From the NCBI RefSeq assembly GCF_011764545.1, contig NZ_AP022870.1:5750001-5814000 (forward strand): DNA of 64,000 nucleotides, written 5' to 3'. Positions 8,059 through 18,100 of this stretch are shown piece after piece. This DNA is from Phytohabitans flavus (GTDB taxonomy: Bacteria > Actinomycetota > Actinomycetes > Mycobacteriales > Micromonosporaceae). Under the pieces are notes generated by a model, which worked only from the letters and a program-made list of their open reading frames with translations, did no database searches and was not told where the DNA came from. The translations under genes and the position numbers were made by a program. The number at the start of each line of letters is the position of its first letter. Positions within the stretch are counted from its first letter, which is position 1.

Positions 8059-10056
8059 TCAAACGGGAGAATCGGCATCTCTCCGGGCGCGTCGCCCAAT
8101 CGGGATCGGGAGCTGCACCCGGACAGCCGTGCCGCGCGCGTCGCCGGGTGTGACCACGCACTCACCGCCCAGCTCAGCGGCCCGCTCCCGCATGGACTCC
8201 AGGCCCACACCGATGTTCCCGTTGCCGCCGGACATGATACCGATGCCGTCGTCGATCACGTCGATGCTCAGCGCACGGTCGGCGTCGATGGTGATGCGAC
8301 AGCTCTCCGCTTTGGCATGCTTTACGACATTGGTCAGGGCCTCGCTGACGATGCGGTACGCCGCCACCTCGATCGCCGCCGGCAGGCCGTCGAGATGCGC
8401 GGCCACGTGCAGGTCCACGCTGAGCGAGGCGCTGTGGAAGCGCTGGCACTGGGCGCGCAGCGCGGCCTCCAGCCCCCGGTCCAGCTCGGCCGGGCGGTGC
8501 AGGTGGTCCAGCAGCTGCCGCACCTCGGATCGGCACGTCTGGAGGTCGGAATTCATGTCCTCGAGGATCCGGCTCACCCGGTCCGGCTCGCTCGCCGCCT
8601 TCCGGGCCGCCCGCACCTGCATACCGATACCGGTCAGCGCGGGCCCCACGCCGTCGTGCAGGTCGCGACGCAGCCGCTTGCGCTCCTCCTCGCGTGCGGT
8701 GATCAGCCGCTCGCGGGAATCCTGAAGGTCACGGATGAGCCGGGTGGCCTCGGTCACCGCCGCGAAGTACTGCGCCACGTCGCCGAGCAGTCGCCGCTCC
8801 CGCTGGCTGAACCTGTCGCCCACGCCCCGGGTCGCGACAAGCAGCTGGCCGAGCGTCTCGCCGCGCGCGACCATGTCGAACTCCTCCAGGTACGTACCGG
8901 TGCGCCCGTGCTCGGCGACCAGCCGCGGCCCGTCCGGCGTGGCCACCCGCACCGCCACGTACGGGACCCGGAGCGAACCCGCGATCGCACTGCTGAGCAG
9001 CGGCAGCATCGCGTCCGGGTCGGTGGTCTTCCCGTGCAGGTCGGCGAGGTCGATGATCACCTTGTACGGGTCGTCGCGCTGGCCATACAGCAGGCGGTCG
9101 ACGATGCGCTGCACCCGCCGGCGGACCGGCTCGAAGGTAACCGCGATCATGCCGGTCGCGACCAGCGAGGCGTTCGATGTACTGCCGTGCATGACCAGGT
9201 CGCGCAGGATCGCCACGATCGCCACGAACCCGCCGATCAGCAGCAGGCTCATCACCAGCCACACGACCGAACGGTTGATCACGCGGTCGAGGTCGTACAG
9301 CCGGTAGCGCAGCACGGCCACGGTCATCGCCAGCGGCACGACGGCCGCGGCCAGCGCCCACGACCCGGCCAGGCCGAAGCCCTCCAACACGAGCGCGACC
9401 GGGAAGAGCACGGCGGCGGGCAACAGGCAGGCCAGCTGCTGGCGGGTCTCACCGACGGACCGGCGCCACCGCACGACCAGCGAGGCCACGACGCCGACCA
9501 GGCCGGCGCCCACCGCGAGCACCGCCACCTTCGCCACCTGGTCGAGCACCTGCGCCCGGCCGGTGAGCGTGGTGCCCGCACTGGTGACCAGGTCGCGCGG
9601 GTGGTCGAGCGCGGCCACCGCGAGCGCCACCGCCACGACGGCCGTGGCACCCGCGATCCCGATCGCCAACACCCGCCAGCGCGGCGAGGGCAGCCGGCCG
9701 TCCGGGAAGTACAGCAGGGCGAGCACGAGAAGCCCCAGCGGCGGCCAGCCGGACCACTGGCTGAACCACGCGAACGGCAGCCAGCCCGCCCAGCTCGCCG
9801 CCACAAGTGACGCGCAGGCGACGGCGCCTGCCGCGAACATGAGCCGACCAACCGGGTGCCGCGGGACGCCGGCGAGGACCAGCGCGCCCAGCGGTGCGAA
9901 CACCGCCAGGCCCGCCGTCAGCACCAGCGCCCGCAGCCCGATCGCACGGTCGTCGAGCAACTGTCCAATGAGCACAAGCAGCACGACTGCCATCCCGGCG
10001 GCCACGGCGGCAGCCCGCCGGGGCTTTCGTCGCGCGCCGGGAATGCCACCCATCAC
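8059..10056 (-). CDS. NarL-family membrane sensor histidine kinase
   Basis: 665 residues. The first ~270 hold about eight hydrophobic segments (including AAVAAGMAVVLLVLIGQLL and LLLIGGFVAIVAILR), then a GAF-like region (~290-420), a HisKA_3 dimerisation domain with the phospho-acceptor in KRLRRDLHDGVGPALTG, and an HATPase_c domain with DVIDDGIGI and the glycine box NIGVGLESMRERA. It autophosphorylates and passes the phosphate to the adjacent response regulator. The sensed signal is unknown; no extracytoplasmic sensor loop of notable size is apparent. Downstream order HK-RR is the usual one. Confidence 0.92.
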   Translation of the reverse strand: MMGGIPGARRKPRRAAAVAAGMAVVLLVLIGQLLDDRAIGLRALVLTAGLAVFAPLGALVLAGVPRHPVGRLMFAAGAVACASLVAASWAGWLPFAWFSQWSGWPPLGLLVLALLYFPDGRLPSPRWRVLAIGIAGATAVVAVALAVAALDHPRDLVTSAGTTLTGRAQVLDQVAKVAVLAVGAGLVGVVASLVVRWRRSVGETRQQLACLLPAAVLFPVALVLEGFGLAGSWALAAAVVPLAMTVAVLRYRLYDLDRVINRSVVWLVMSLLLIGGFVAIVAILRDLVMHGSTSNASLVATGMIAVTFEPVRRRVQRIVDRLLYGQRDDPYKVIIDLADLHGKTTDPDAMLPLLSSAIAGSLRVPYVAVRVATPDGPRLVAEHGRTGTYLEEFDMVARGETLGQLLVATRGVGDRFSQRERRLLGDVAQYFAAVTEATRLIRDLQDSRERLITAREEERKRLRRDLHDGVGPALTGIGMQVRAARKAASEPDRVSRILEDMNSDLQTCRSEVRQLLDHLHRPAELDRGLEAALRAQCQRFHSASLSVDLHVAAHLDGLPAAIEVAAYRIVSEALTNVVKHAKAESCRITIDADRALSIDVIDDGIGIMSGGNGNIGVGLESMRERAAELGGECVVTPGDARGTAVRVQLPIPIGRRARRDADSPV

Positions 10057-10116
10057 GCCTCCAACCGAACGCCGATCACCACCGCACGCGGGCGCTGCCA
10101 GACAGGCCCCTTACGG

Positions 10117-10593
10117 TCAGTGCGCCCAGAAGTTGTGCCACCAGCTGCCGTCGTGCCGCGGCTGGCGTCCGGCGTTAGCGTACGAGTGGGAGAAGATCGG
10201 TTCGAGTAGGACGTAGCAATCTGGCAGGCTCCGACCCTCCAGGACCGCGAGGTTGCTCAACGCCTCGTCCCTGGTCACCTTTGGCTGGTGCTTGGCGATG
10301 CGGGCGTCGACGCTGCTGGCCAGGTTGGCCCGGGTGGTGTAGAGCCGCTGCTGGACGCCCGCCGTGTCCGGCGGGTTGCCCGAGTCCTTGAAACCGGTCA
10401 GCGCCCCCGTGTCGCTGAGCACCGGCACAATCTTGCGGCCCTGCACGTCGAAGAACTCGACCGACTTGAGCTGGTCCGGCTTGATCTCCCGGGCGTCCAG
10501 AAGGCTCTGCACATCCCGATAGACGTGAACCATCGCGTTGTTGGTACCGACCACGAAGATTGGTCCCCCGCTAGCCTGCTTCGGACTTGTCAT
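10117..10593 (-). CDS. Conserved hypothetical protein
   Basis: 158 residues from the ATG at 10591-10593, which is preceded by a good GGGAGGA ribosome site; a longer frame upstream lacks one. No family is recognised with certainty. The sequence starts with a glycine-rich segment (GGPIFVVGTNNAMVHVY), is otherwise soluble and mixed, and ends HDGSWWHNFWAH, an unusually Trp/His-rich tail. No signal peptide or membrane segment is visible. It stands alone between the histidine kinase gene and the hairpin at 10704, so it is probably its own transcription unit. Confidence 0.6.
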   Translation of the reverse strand: MTSPKQASGGPIFVVGTNNAMVHVYRDVQSLLDAREIKPDQLKSVEFFDVQGRKIVPVLSDTGALTGFKDSGNPPDTAGVQQRLYTTRANLASSVDARIAKHQPKVTRDEALSNLAVLEGRSLPDCYVLLEPIFSHSYANAGRQPRHDGSWWHNFWAH

Positions 10594-10703
10594 CGCGCGC
10601 TCCTCCCGATCGGTGAGAACCGTCCATTGGAGACTCGCCCGCAACTAGTCCCGGCGGCGCCCGACAGATGTCCCGCAACTTCCGGGACCCGCGCCCCCTT
10701 CCC

Positions 10704-10767
10704 CGTTGATCAGGGACTTGGTGGAGCGACGCGCCGCAGGACAAGCCCACCAAGTCCCTGATCAACG
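10704..10767. terminator. TTGATCAGGGA-family hairpin, copy 1
   Basis: A perfect 21-bp inverted repeat (10704-10724 and 10747-10767; arms begin cgttgatcagggacttgg) with a 22-base loop. It sits 15 bp downstream of the azlD stop and upstream of the hypothetical gene, so it most likely terminates the azlCD transcript. Related copies are at 35371, 52735 and 54936, with a more distant one at 50376. Confidence 0.7.
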
Positions 10768-10781
10768 GCGAGGGGGTGGGG

Positions 10782-11090
10782 TTAGGGGACGCCGGCTAGG
10801 CGGAGCAGTGCGGCGGTCGTCGCCGCCGCGAGGACGACGACCACGAAGGGGGCCTTGCGCCAGGCCAGCAGCGCGCCTACCGCGACCCCCAGCGGGCGTG
10901 AGATGCCGGCGAACCCGCCGGAGTCGGTCAGCGTCGCCGTGCCGGCCAGCGCGGCCAGCAGCGCCGCGGCCGCGAGCGGCAGCATCCGCCGCAGCGGCGC
11001 GGGCAGGTCGAGCCGGTCGTGCAGCACCACGCCGGCCAGGCGGAAACCGTACGTACCGACCGCCAGCGCCACGATCACCGCGATGAGCAT
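10782..11090 (-). CDS. azlD: AzlD-type branched-chain amino acid exporter subunit
   Basis: 102 residues, nearly all hydrophobic, with about four membrane segments. The N-terminal YGFRLAGVVLHDRL and the middle MLPLAAAALLAALAGT resemble the AzlD family. AzlD is the small partner of AzlC in efflux of branched-chain amino acids or their analogues. Its start codon shares one base with the azlC stop (TGATG), implying translational coupling and a 1:1 complex. Confidence 0.85.
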   Translation of the reverse strand: MLIAVIVALAVGTYGFRLAGVVLHDRLDLPAPLRRMLPLAAAALLAALAGTATLTDSGGFAGISRPLGVAVGALLAWRKAPFVVVVLAAATTAALLRLAGVP

Positions 11091-11755
11091 CAGGCTTTCC
11101 TCCGCATCAGCAGCAGGCCGCTCAGGGCGAGCAGCACCGGCAGGCCGGCCGGCAGCAGGGGCGTCGCGACCACGGCGACCGCCGCGCCGGCCAGCGCCAC
11201 GTTCCGCGTCTCCTTGTCCCGCAACGAAGGCAGCAGCAGCGCGATCAACCCGGCCGGGAACGCCGCGTCCAGCCCCAACGCGTCCGTGTCGCCGACCGCC
11301 TCGCCCAGCAGCACGCCGAGCACCCCGCCGATGTTCCAGGAGACGAAGAGCGTCGCGCCGGTCATCCAGTACGCCCGGCTCCGGGTCGCCGGATCGGGCT
11401 GGGCCATCGTGAACGCGACCGACTCGTCGACGAGGATGTGGCTGCCGACCAGCCGGCGGCGCCAGCCGGTGCCCACCGCGTCCGCGATGGCCAGGCCGAA
11501 GGGCAGGTGGCGGGCGTTCAGCAGCAGGCCGGCGAAGACCGCGGCGAACGGGTTGCCGGCCGCGACCAGCCCCACCGCCATAAACTGGGCACCGCCGGCG
11601 AAGACCACCAGGGACATCGCGATGGCTGCCCAGGCCGGCAGCCCGGAGGCCACCGCGATCGCGCCGAACGACATGCCGACCGCGAACACCGCGAGGCCGA
11701 TCGCGGCCACGTCCCGAACCAGTGAACGGTCAGTCGTTCGCTCTGCCGTACGCAT
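11090..11755 (-). CDS. azlC: AzlC-type branched-chain amino acid exporter
   Basis: 221 residues with six to seven membrane segments. Family hallmarks include MSFGAIAVASGLPAWAAIAMS, FAGGAQFMAVGLVAAGNP and LLNARHLPFGLAIAD. AzlC with AzlD forms an inner-membrane permease for branched-chain amino acid export. The gene is divergent from an XRE-cupin regulator, 54 bp apart, with a short inverted repeat between them, so control by that regulator is likely. Confidence 0.88.
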   Translation of the reverse strand: MRTAERTTDRSLVRDVAAIGLAVFAVGMSFGAIAVASGLPAWAAIAMSLVVFAGGAQFMAVGLVAAGNPFAAVFAGLLLNARHLPFGLAIADAVGTGWRRRLVGSHILVDESVAFTMAQPDPATRSRAYWMTGATLFVSWNIGGVLGVLLGEAVGDTDALGLDAAFPAGLIALLLPSLRDKETRNVALAGAAVAVVATPLLPAGLPVLLALSGLLLMRRKA

Positions 11756-11768
11756 AGTACAAAATAGT

Positions 11769-11787
11769 GAACACGTAGCCCGTGTTC
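11769..11787. promoter_or_regulatory. Candidate operator, GAACACG-N5-CGTGTTC
   Basis: A perfect 7-bp inverted repeat (11769-11775 and 11781-11787) with 5-bp spacing lies in the 54-bp divergent region between azlC and the XRE-cupin gene, in an AT-rich patch (TACAAAATAGTGAACAC). Dyad size and placement fit an HTH_3 dimer site controlling both genes. This is inference from position and symmetry only. Confidence 0.5.
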
Positions 11788-11809
11788 GTCAAGTCGAACG
11801 GATCGGACG

Positions 11810-12370
11810 ATGGACCGAACAGCACCGCCGCTCGCCACGATCGCCGCCGCGCTGCGCCGCGAGCGGGAGCGGGTCGGCATCTCCCTCACCGAGCTGGCCC
11901 GCCGCGCCGGGATCGCCAAGTCGACGCTCTCCCAGCTGGAAGCGGGCACCGGCAACCCCAGCGTGGAGACGCTCTGGTCGCTCGGGGTGGCGCTGGGCGT
12001 GCCGTTCAGCCGGCTGGTCGAGCCGCCCACCCCGCCGGTCCGGGTCATCCGCGCCGGCGAGGCGCCCGGGATCCGGTCGGAGCAGGCCGACTTCACCGGC
12101 ATCCTGCTCTCCGTCGGCTCCCGGCACGCGCGGCGGGACATCTACCTGGTGGAGCTGGACCCGGGCGCGCTCCGGAACGCGCAGGCGCACATCCCGGGCA
12201 GCGTCGAGCACATGATCGTGGCGCGCGGACGGGTGCGCACGGGCCCGGCCAGCGAGCCGATCGAACTCCGCCCGGGTGACTACGCCGCGTTTCCCGGCGA
12301 TGTGGAGCACGTGTACGAGGCGCTGGAGCCCGACACCCTCGTGGTGCTCGTCATGGAGCATCCGGACTGA
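11810..12370 (+). CDS. XRE-family regulator with cupin sensor domain
   Basis: 186 residues: HTH_3 DNA-binding domain at about 10-65 (SLTELARRAGIAKSTLSQLEAG) and a C-terminal cupin barrel at about 110-180 (HIPGSVEHMIVARGRVRTG, then LRPGDYAAFPGDVEHVYEAL). Such HTH-cupin proteins bind a small ligand and repress or activate an adjacent transport or catabolic gene. It is divergent from azlCD, the obvious target. Its 3' end overlaps the convergent ABC ATPase gene by 20 bp. Confidence 0.9.
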   Translation: MDRTAPPLATIAAALRRERERVGISLTELARRAGIAKSTLSQLEAGTGNPSVETLWSLGVALGVPFSRLVEPPTPPVRVIRAGEAPGIRSEQADFTGILLSVGSRHARRDIYLVELDPGALRNAQAHIPGSVEHMIVARGRVRTGPASEPIELRPGDYAAFPGDVEHVYEALEPDTLVVLVMEHPD

Positions 12371-13301
12371 GGTAGAGGCGGGTCACCACGTCCTCGATGT
12401 CGGGCTCCACGATGGTCAGGTCGCGGAGCGCGGGGAGGGCGGCCAGCCGCGCGATCACCGGCGCCACCGGACCGTCCACTGTGAACACGAGCCGCCGTCC
12501 GTCCGACTCGACCACCGCACCCTCCGGCGGCTCGCCGACCGGCTCGTCCAGGTCGACCACGACCCGGCGGCGCGAGCCGTACCGGGCGTGGAGCGCCTCG
12601 ATGCTCCCGTCGTGTACTACCCGGCCGTGGTCGATCACGACGAGCCGCTGGCAGAGCCGCTCGATGTCGGCCAGGTCGTGCGTGGTGAGTACGAGCGTGA
12701 CGTCGCCGCTCGCGCCCAGCTCGGCGAGGAACGAGCGGACCGCCTGCTTGCTCACCACGTCGAGCCCGATCGTCGGCTCGTCCAGGAAGAGCACCTCGGG
12801 GCCGTGCAGCAGCGCGGCGGTCAGCTCGCCACGCATCCGCTGCCCCAGCGACAGCTGGCGCACCGGCGTATCCATGAACTCGTCGAGGTCGAGCAGCCCG
12901 CGGCAGCGGGCTAGCCGGACGGCGTGCTCCGCGGCGGGCACCCGGTAGATGTGGCGGAGCAGGTCGAACGAGTCACGCAGCGGAAGGTCCCACCACAGCT
13001 GCGATCGCTGCCCGAAGACCACGCCGATCCGCCGCGCCAGCCGGGTGCGCTGTGGGACCGGGACCAGCCCACACACCCGCGCCTCGCCCGCCGACGGGGT
13101 GAGGATGCCGGTCAGCATCTTGAGCGTGGTGGACTTGCCCGCGCCGTTCGGCCCGATGTAGCCGAGCATCTCGCCGCGCTCCACCCGCAGGTCCACGCCG
13201 TCGACCGCGGCGACCACCCGTTTCTCCCGCCGCAGCCGCCCAGCCTTGACCCGTACCGTGAACTCCTTGCGCAACCCGTGCGCCGCGATGACCACCGTCA
13301 T
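12351..13301 (-). CDS. ABC-2 exporter ATP-binding protein
   Basis: 316 residues from the ATG at 13299-13301. It shows Walker A GYIGPNGAGKSTTLKML, Q-loop GVVFGQRSQLWWDLP, ABC signature LSLGQRMRGEL, Walker B VLFLDEPTIGLD and the switch histidine in LTTHDLADIE. The WWDLPLRDSF segment after the Q-loop is typical of the subgroup paired with ABC2_membrane_6 permeases. It powers export by the two permeases encoded upstream, with which it overlaps by ATGA-type junctions. Substrate is unknown. A longer frame extends to 13892 but is a shadow of the permease gene. Confidence 0.93.
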   Translation of the reverse strand: MTVVIAAHGLRKEFTVRVKAGRLRREKRVVAAVDGVDLRVERGEMLGYIGPNGAGKSTTLKMLTGILTPSAGEARVCGLVPVPQRTRLARRIGVVFGQRSQLWWDLPLRDSFDLLRHIYRVPAAEHAVRLARCRGLLDLDEFMDTPVRQLSLGQRMRGELTAALLHGPEVLFLDEPTIGLDVVSKQAVRSFLAELGASGDVTLVLTTHDLADIERLCQRLVVIDHGRVVHDGSIEALHARYGSRRRVVVDLDEPVGEPPEGAVVESDGRRLVFTVDGPVAPVIARLAALPALRDLTIVEPDIEDVVTRLYLSPDAP

Positions 13302-14098
13302 GACCCCGTACTCCGGTAGTGCCTGATGCCGACCCGCCACACGGCGCCAGCGGTCACCGCCGCGACCACCGCCACCGACGGCGCGGCGTAGCCCACCCAG
13401 CCGGGCAGCCCCAGCGGGTCGGCGCGGCCGAGGATCGCCAGCGCCGGGTAGTAGGCGACAAAGGCGAAGCCCATGCCGTACGCGAAGAGGCGGCGGAACC
13501 ATCCACCGTAGACAGTTATCGGGTACGACGTGAAGTCGCGCCCGCCGTACGTGAACGCGCTGCCGATCTCCCCGGTCTCCACCCACCAGAACGACACCGT
13601 GGCGCTCACCACGAAGATGGCGGAGAAGAACACCGCGCCGGCCAGCGGGGCGATCACCACGAGCAGCACCCGCCCGGGCGTCCAGTCGATGCCGGCCGTT
13701 ACCGCCGCGACGACGAGCACGCCGGTACCGAAGACACACCGCGACAGCTTCCGCAGCGGCAGGTCCATGAGCAGCAACTGGGGCAGGGCGCCGAGCGGGC
13801 GGATGAGGACCGCGTCGAGCAGCCCGGTGCGCACGTACAACTTGATCCGCTCGATGTTGCCGACGGCCAGGTCCGCGGTGGCGAACGCGCACGAGGAGAG
13901 CCCCACCATCAGCAGCGCCTCGTGGAACGTGAAGCTGCCGAGCGTACGGCTGATCCGGAAGAGTACGAGCACGGTCAACACGTCCATGACCGTGGCGAAG
14001 ACGTTGGTGCTCAGCTCCAGCGCGAACGACGCGCGGTACGACGTGAGCGAGCGGGCCTGGCCACGGAAGAGCGCCGCGTACGGCCGCAGGTCAACCAC
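13298..14098 (-). CDS. ABC-2 type permease (ABC2_membrane_6-like)
   Basis: 266 residues, six predicted membrane segments. IRPLGALPQLLLMDLPLRKLSR and the WWVETGEIGSAFTYGGRDF segment match the DUF990/ABC2_membrane_6 family. The stop overlaps the ATPase start, and the start overlaps the second permease by 8 bp, making a tightly coupled three-gene exporter operon. Confidence 0.88.
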   Translation of the reverse strand: MVDLRPYAALFRGQARSLTSYRASFALELSTNVFATVMDVLTVLVLFRISRTLGSFTFHEALLMVGLSSCAFATADLAVGNIERIKLYVRTGLLDAVLIRPLGALPQLLLMDLPLRKLSRCVFGTGVLVVAAVTAGIDWTPGRVLLVVIAPLAGAVFFSAIFVVSATVSFWWVETGEIGSAFTYGGRDFTSYPITVYGGWFRRLFAYGMGFAFVAYYPALAILGRADPLGLPGWVGYAAPSVAVVAAVTAGAVWRVGIRHYRSTGS

Positions 14099-14897
14099 CC
14101 TGGATCACCAGCTTCCGCTCGGCGCGCCGCTGCACCCGGTCGCACGCGGCGAGCAGCAGCACCACCCAGACCGCTTGCAGCGCGACAAGACCCGCCTGGA
14201 CGACCGGCGGGTCCCGCTCCACGACCACGTCGAGCGGCGTCTGTAGCAGGCTCGGGAACGGTGTGCCCACCCACAGCGCCAGCGTGGCCCAGTCCGGCAG
14301 GAAGCGCAGCGGGAAGTACAGGCCGGCGAGCACACCGGAGCCGAGGGTCCAGGCGATCATCGGCCCGCGTACGTCGTGCAGCCAGTAGGCGGAGGCGTTG
14401 ACCAGGTACCGGCAGGCGAAGCAGGCCAGCACCGCCAGGACGATCGAGACCACGAAGAGCGGGGCGGTGACCCACCGCCGGGGCAGGTACATGTCGAAGA
14501 AGATCAGGCCGGTCACCACCGGCGGGATGAACCGGGTGAGCGTGGCGTGACCGGCCCGTCCAATGTCGGTCGCCAGGTAGCTGAGCACAGGGTTGACCGG
14601 GCGCAGCAGGTCACCGGCCACGTCGCCGGTACGGATGCGGTCGGCGAGCTCGGTCCAGCCCCAGAGGAGTACCACGGCAAGCAGACCCTGCCCGACCCAG
14701 ACGAAGGTGGCCAGTTGCGCGCGGTCGTAACCACCGGCCAGCCCTTGGGCCGTCGCGTCCGCGACGGCGAGCAACACATAGCAGCGGAGGAAGCCGAAGA
14801 CCGTGTTGGTGAACGCGCCAGCGAAGGTGGCCTGACGATAGGTGGCGTAGCGCCGGAAACCCGATCCCGTTATGGCGGCAAATGTCCGAAAGGACAC
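14091..14897 (-). CDS. ABC-2 type permease, second subunit
   Basis: About 268 residues from the GTG at 14895-14897 (VSFRTFAAITGSGFRRYATYR); the frame stays open to 14978 but the extra 27 residues do not look like family sequence and no clear RBS decides the start. Six hydrophobic segments and LLRPVNPVLSYLATDIGRAG, with the general layout of ABC2_membrane_6 permeases. It pairs with the downstream permease as a heterodimeric channel. Confidence 0.85.
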   Translation of the reverse strand: MSFRTFAAITGSGFRRYATYRQATFAGAFTNTVFGFLRCYVLLAVADATAQGLAGGYDRAQLATFVWVGQGLLAVVLLWGWTELADRIRTGDVAGDLLRPVNPVLSYLATDIGRAGHATLTRFIPPVVTGLIFFDMYLPRRWVTAPLFVVSIVLAVLACFACRYLVNASAYWLHDVRGPMIAWTLGSGVLAGLYFPLRFLPDWATLALWVGTPFPSLLQTPLDVVVERDPPVVQAGLVALQAVWVVLLLAACDRVQRRAERKLVIQGG

Positions 14898-15122
14898 GAC
14901 AACGTTTTGATGTACCCCCCGGCGGCCAGTGGCGTTGACCGAATCCACGCCGATACCCTCTTTCACGACCGCCAGCACCCGAGCCGGGCGACTCTACCCG
15001 GTGTGTGCGGGGGCAAAGCGATACATTTTCCGACGAGGTGAGATCGGCCGTGAGCGAAGCCATCAGGGGCTCGCGGCCTAGCGTGACCGCCAAACTTGGC
15101 CTTCACCTCCCGCGGGGGTGAC

Positions 15123-18100
15123 ATGAGCGACGACTTCCTCGGATACCGGCGCGGGCCAGACGAGCCCACGTGGATCCACGAGCGGACCGACGAGTGGGAG
15201 GCTCTCCACCCCAGCCTGCGGTATCCCGGAGACACGGGCCGCGACCAGCTGCCGCCGGAGGAGATCGACGACCTCGCCCCGCGCCGCCCGACTGCCTCGG
15301 GCCGCGGTTCCGCTTCCGTGCCGCCTCGATCCGGCACGGGTGTGTACCCGGCGAGCGCCCGCCCCGCCGACCTGCCGGCGGCCAAGCCGGTCTCGGCCGC
15401 CGAGGACCGCGGTCTTCCGGTGCCCCCACCGAGCGGCGGCGGTATCCGCTGGTCACCACCGCCCGCACCGGGCCGGCGCCCCGCCGCCGCACGCGGCCGT
15501 AGCCAGCCCGGCGACCCCGGCCCCGCGGCGCCCGTCGACCCTCGTGACGGGCAGCGCGGCCGTGGTGGTCCTGAGCAGGATCCGCGGTACGGCCCTGGCC
15601 GCCACGAGGAACGCCGACCCGCGGGCGGCCAGCGCGGTGACGAGCGCTGGCCCGGCTCGGACGGCGGCGCGCCCGGTCGCGGCCCCGGAGAGCCCCGGAC
15701 GAGCGCTGGGCGGCGGAGGGTCGCGGCGGTACCGGTCGTGACGGCTGGGCCGAGGATGGCTGGGGCCAGGACCCCCGTCCCGTGTCCCCCGGCCGCGGCG
15801 GCCGCGGTAGCGCCCCGGTTCCGGGTGGAGCCACCGCCGGTCCTGGCACGGGAGGCGGCCGCGGCGTCGCACCTGGTCCGGGTATCCGCGGCGGTGCGTC
15901 AGGCCCCGGCACCCAAGGCGGCGGTCCTGGCGGGCGCGGCGGCCGGGACGAACGGTGGCCGGACGCGCCCAGCGACAGACGACCAGCCGCCGCTGGGCCC
16001 TCTACGCCGGACGACCGCTGGTCCGACACCGGCGCTGGCCCCGGGGCACGCGGCCGGGTAGACGAGCGCTGGTCCGACCCGGGCGCTGGCCCCGGCGGGC
16101 GCGGCCGGCCAGACGACCGCCGGTCCGAGGCGGGCGCTGGCTCTGGCGGACGCGGCCGGCCAGACGAGCGGCGGCCCGAGCCAGGCGCTGGCTCTGGCGG
16201 ACGTGGTCGGCCAAACGAGCGTTGGTCGGACGCGGGCGCCACGCCTGGTGGACGCGGCGGCGCCGACGGGACATGGGGTGAACCCGGCGCCGGGTCGGGC
16301 GGGCGCGGACCGGCCGAGCGCTGGTCGGACGCGGGTGCGGCGCCCAGCGGACGCGGCGGCGGCGACATGGCACGGGGCGGTCCTGCCGCTGGCTCTGGCG
16401 GACGCGGCCGGCCAGACGAGCGCCGGTCCGAGCCGGGCGCCGGCTCTGGCGGACGCGGTCGGGCAGACGAGCGTTGGTCGGACGCGGCAGCCGCGCGCGG
16501 CGGACGCGGCGGCGCCGACGTGACATGGGGCGATCCTGACGCCGGACCGGGCGGGCGCGGACCGGCCGAGCGCTGGGATGACCCCGGTGCCGGAGCGGGT
16601 GGACGCGGGCCGGACGAGCGCCGGGGCGGTGACCGCCGGCAGCCGGCCGCGCGCGAGGGCTGGGGTGCTGAGCCGGCTGGCGGCCGGCCGGTGAGCGGGC
16701 CACCAGACGGTCGGTCCACTGCGGAGGCTGGCGGCGATCGCTGGGTCGGTCCAGGTGCCGGTGGCGACCGCCGAGCCGGACACCGGGACGAGGCGCGGGC
16801 GGCAGGCGAAAGCCGCCGTGCACCTGGCTTTGAAGGTGCTGGCGGCTTCGAGGGTGCCGGCTCTGAGGGTGCCGGCGGCCGTTCCGGCTGGGACACCGCT
16901 GCGGCGGCGGGCCGCGCGGCAGCGCCCGGTCGCGCGCAACCGCCGGTTCCGGGTCGCGGGCAGCCGGGCCGCGCGCAGCCAGGCGGGTACGAGCAGCCAG
17001 CCGCGTACGACCAGCCCGGCAGGCACGAGCAGCCCGGCAGGCACGAGCAGCCAGGTGGCTACGACCAGCCGGGTGGGTATGAGCAGCCCGCCGCACGCGA
17101 GCAGGGTCACGCACAGCCGGCCACCGGCCGAGCGCAGCCGGGCCACGCCCAGCCGCCGGGCAACGCCCAGGGTCCGGGGTCGGGTCGCGGCCAGGTGCCG
17201 GGTCAGGGGCAGGGGACGGCTGCTGGTCGGGTCCCACCCGCGGCGGCCCCGCAGGCGCCACGCCTCGCCGAGCCGGCCAGGCGTGCCGAACCGCCACTCA
17301 TCGAGTCCTCGCGGCCCGCGGTCGCCCCGTTCCCGGAGCCGGCCGGCCCGATGCGCTGGGTGCCGCCACCGACCTCCGGCGACCGTCCGCCGGCCGAGCG
17401 TGACCGCCCACCCACCGACCGCGGTGCCCAGCCACCCTCGGACCAGGACGGACCCACCGCCGAACGCGGCAGCCAGCCACCGTCAGACCGGGACCGACCC
17501 ACCGCCGAACGCGGCAGCCAGCCGCCCTCGGAGCTGGACTGGCCGCCCACCGACCGCGGTAGCCAGCAGCCCTCGGACCGGGATCGCTCGCACGCCGACC
17601 GCGATGGCCAGCAGCCCGCCAACCGGGACCGATCGACCGCCGACCGCGATGGCCAGCAGCCCGCCGACCGGGACCGATCGACCGCCGAACGCGGCGGCCA
17701 GCCGCCGAGCGAGCGTGAAGCGGCCACGGTCCACGCTGGTCCCCGCCCGACCGCGAGTGGCCACCGGTCGACCGCGGCAGGCCACAGCCCGACAGCGGCA
17801 CGACGCCCGCAGACCGCGAGTGGCCACCCGCCGATCGCGGCACGCCACCAGCCGAAAGCGACCGCCCACCCACAGACCGCGAGTGGCCTCCGGCGGATGC
17901 CGGCCAGCCCGCGGCCCGGCGCCATGACCCGGTGCCGGCCGACGAGGCTGGCTGGTTCACGCCTCCCAAGCCCTCGGCGCCGCCTGCGCCGCCGGAGGAC
18001 ACCGGAAAGGTGTCGATGGATCGCTCCGAAGTCGCCCCGGCACCTCTGGTCTCCCCCGCCCAGCCCGTGTCGCCGGCACCGGTGTCCGGCGTCCCGGTCT

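Noticed and set aside
10571..11086. Small open frames reading IRDLV...KVPDQ at several hairpins
   Set aside because: The shared peptide pattern only reflects the conserved TTGATCAGGGA DNA element; there are no ribosome sites and copies differ in the centre.
15103..16896. Long minus-strand open frames (up to 597 codons) opposite the WG-repeat gene
   Set aside because: They are complements of tandem repeats in very GC-rich DNA; the plus-strand frame continues into recognisable TPR and WG domains.
15900..17720. Regular tandem repeats that could suggest a CRISPR array or VNTR
   Set aside because: Units are protein-coding (about 50 bp periodic, in frame, degenerate) with no distinct spacers or cas genes.
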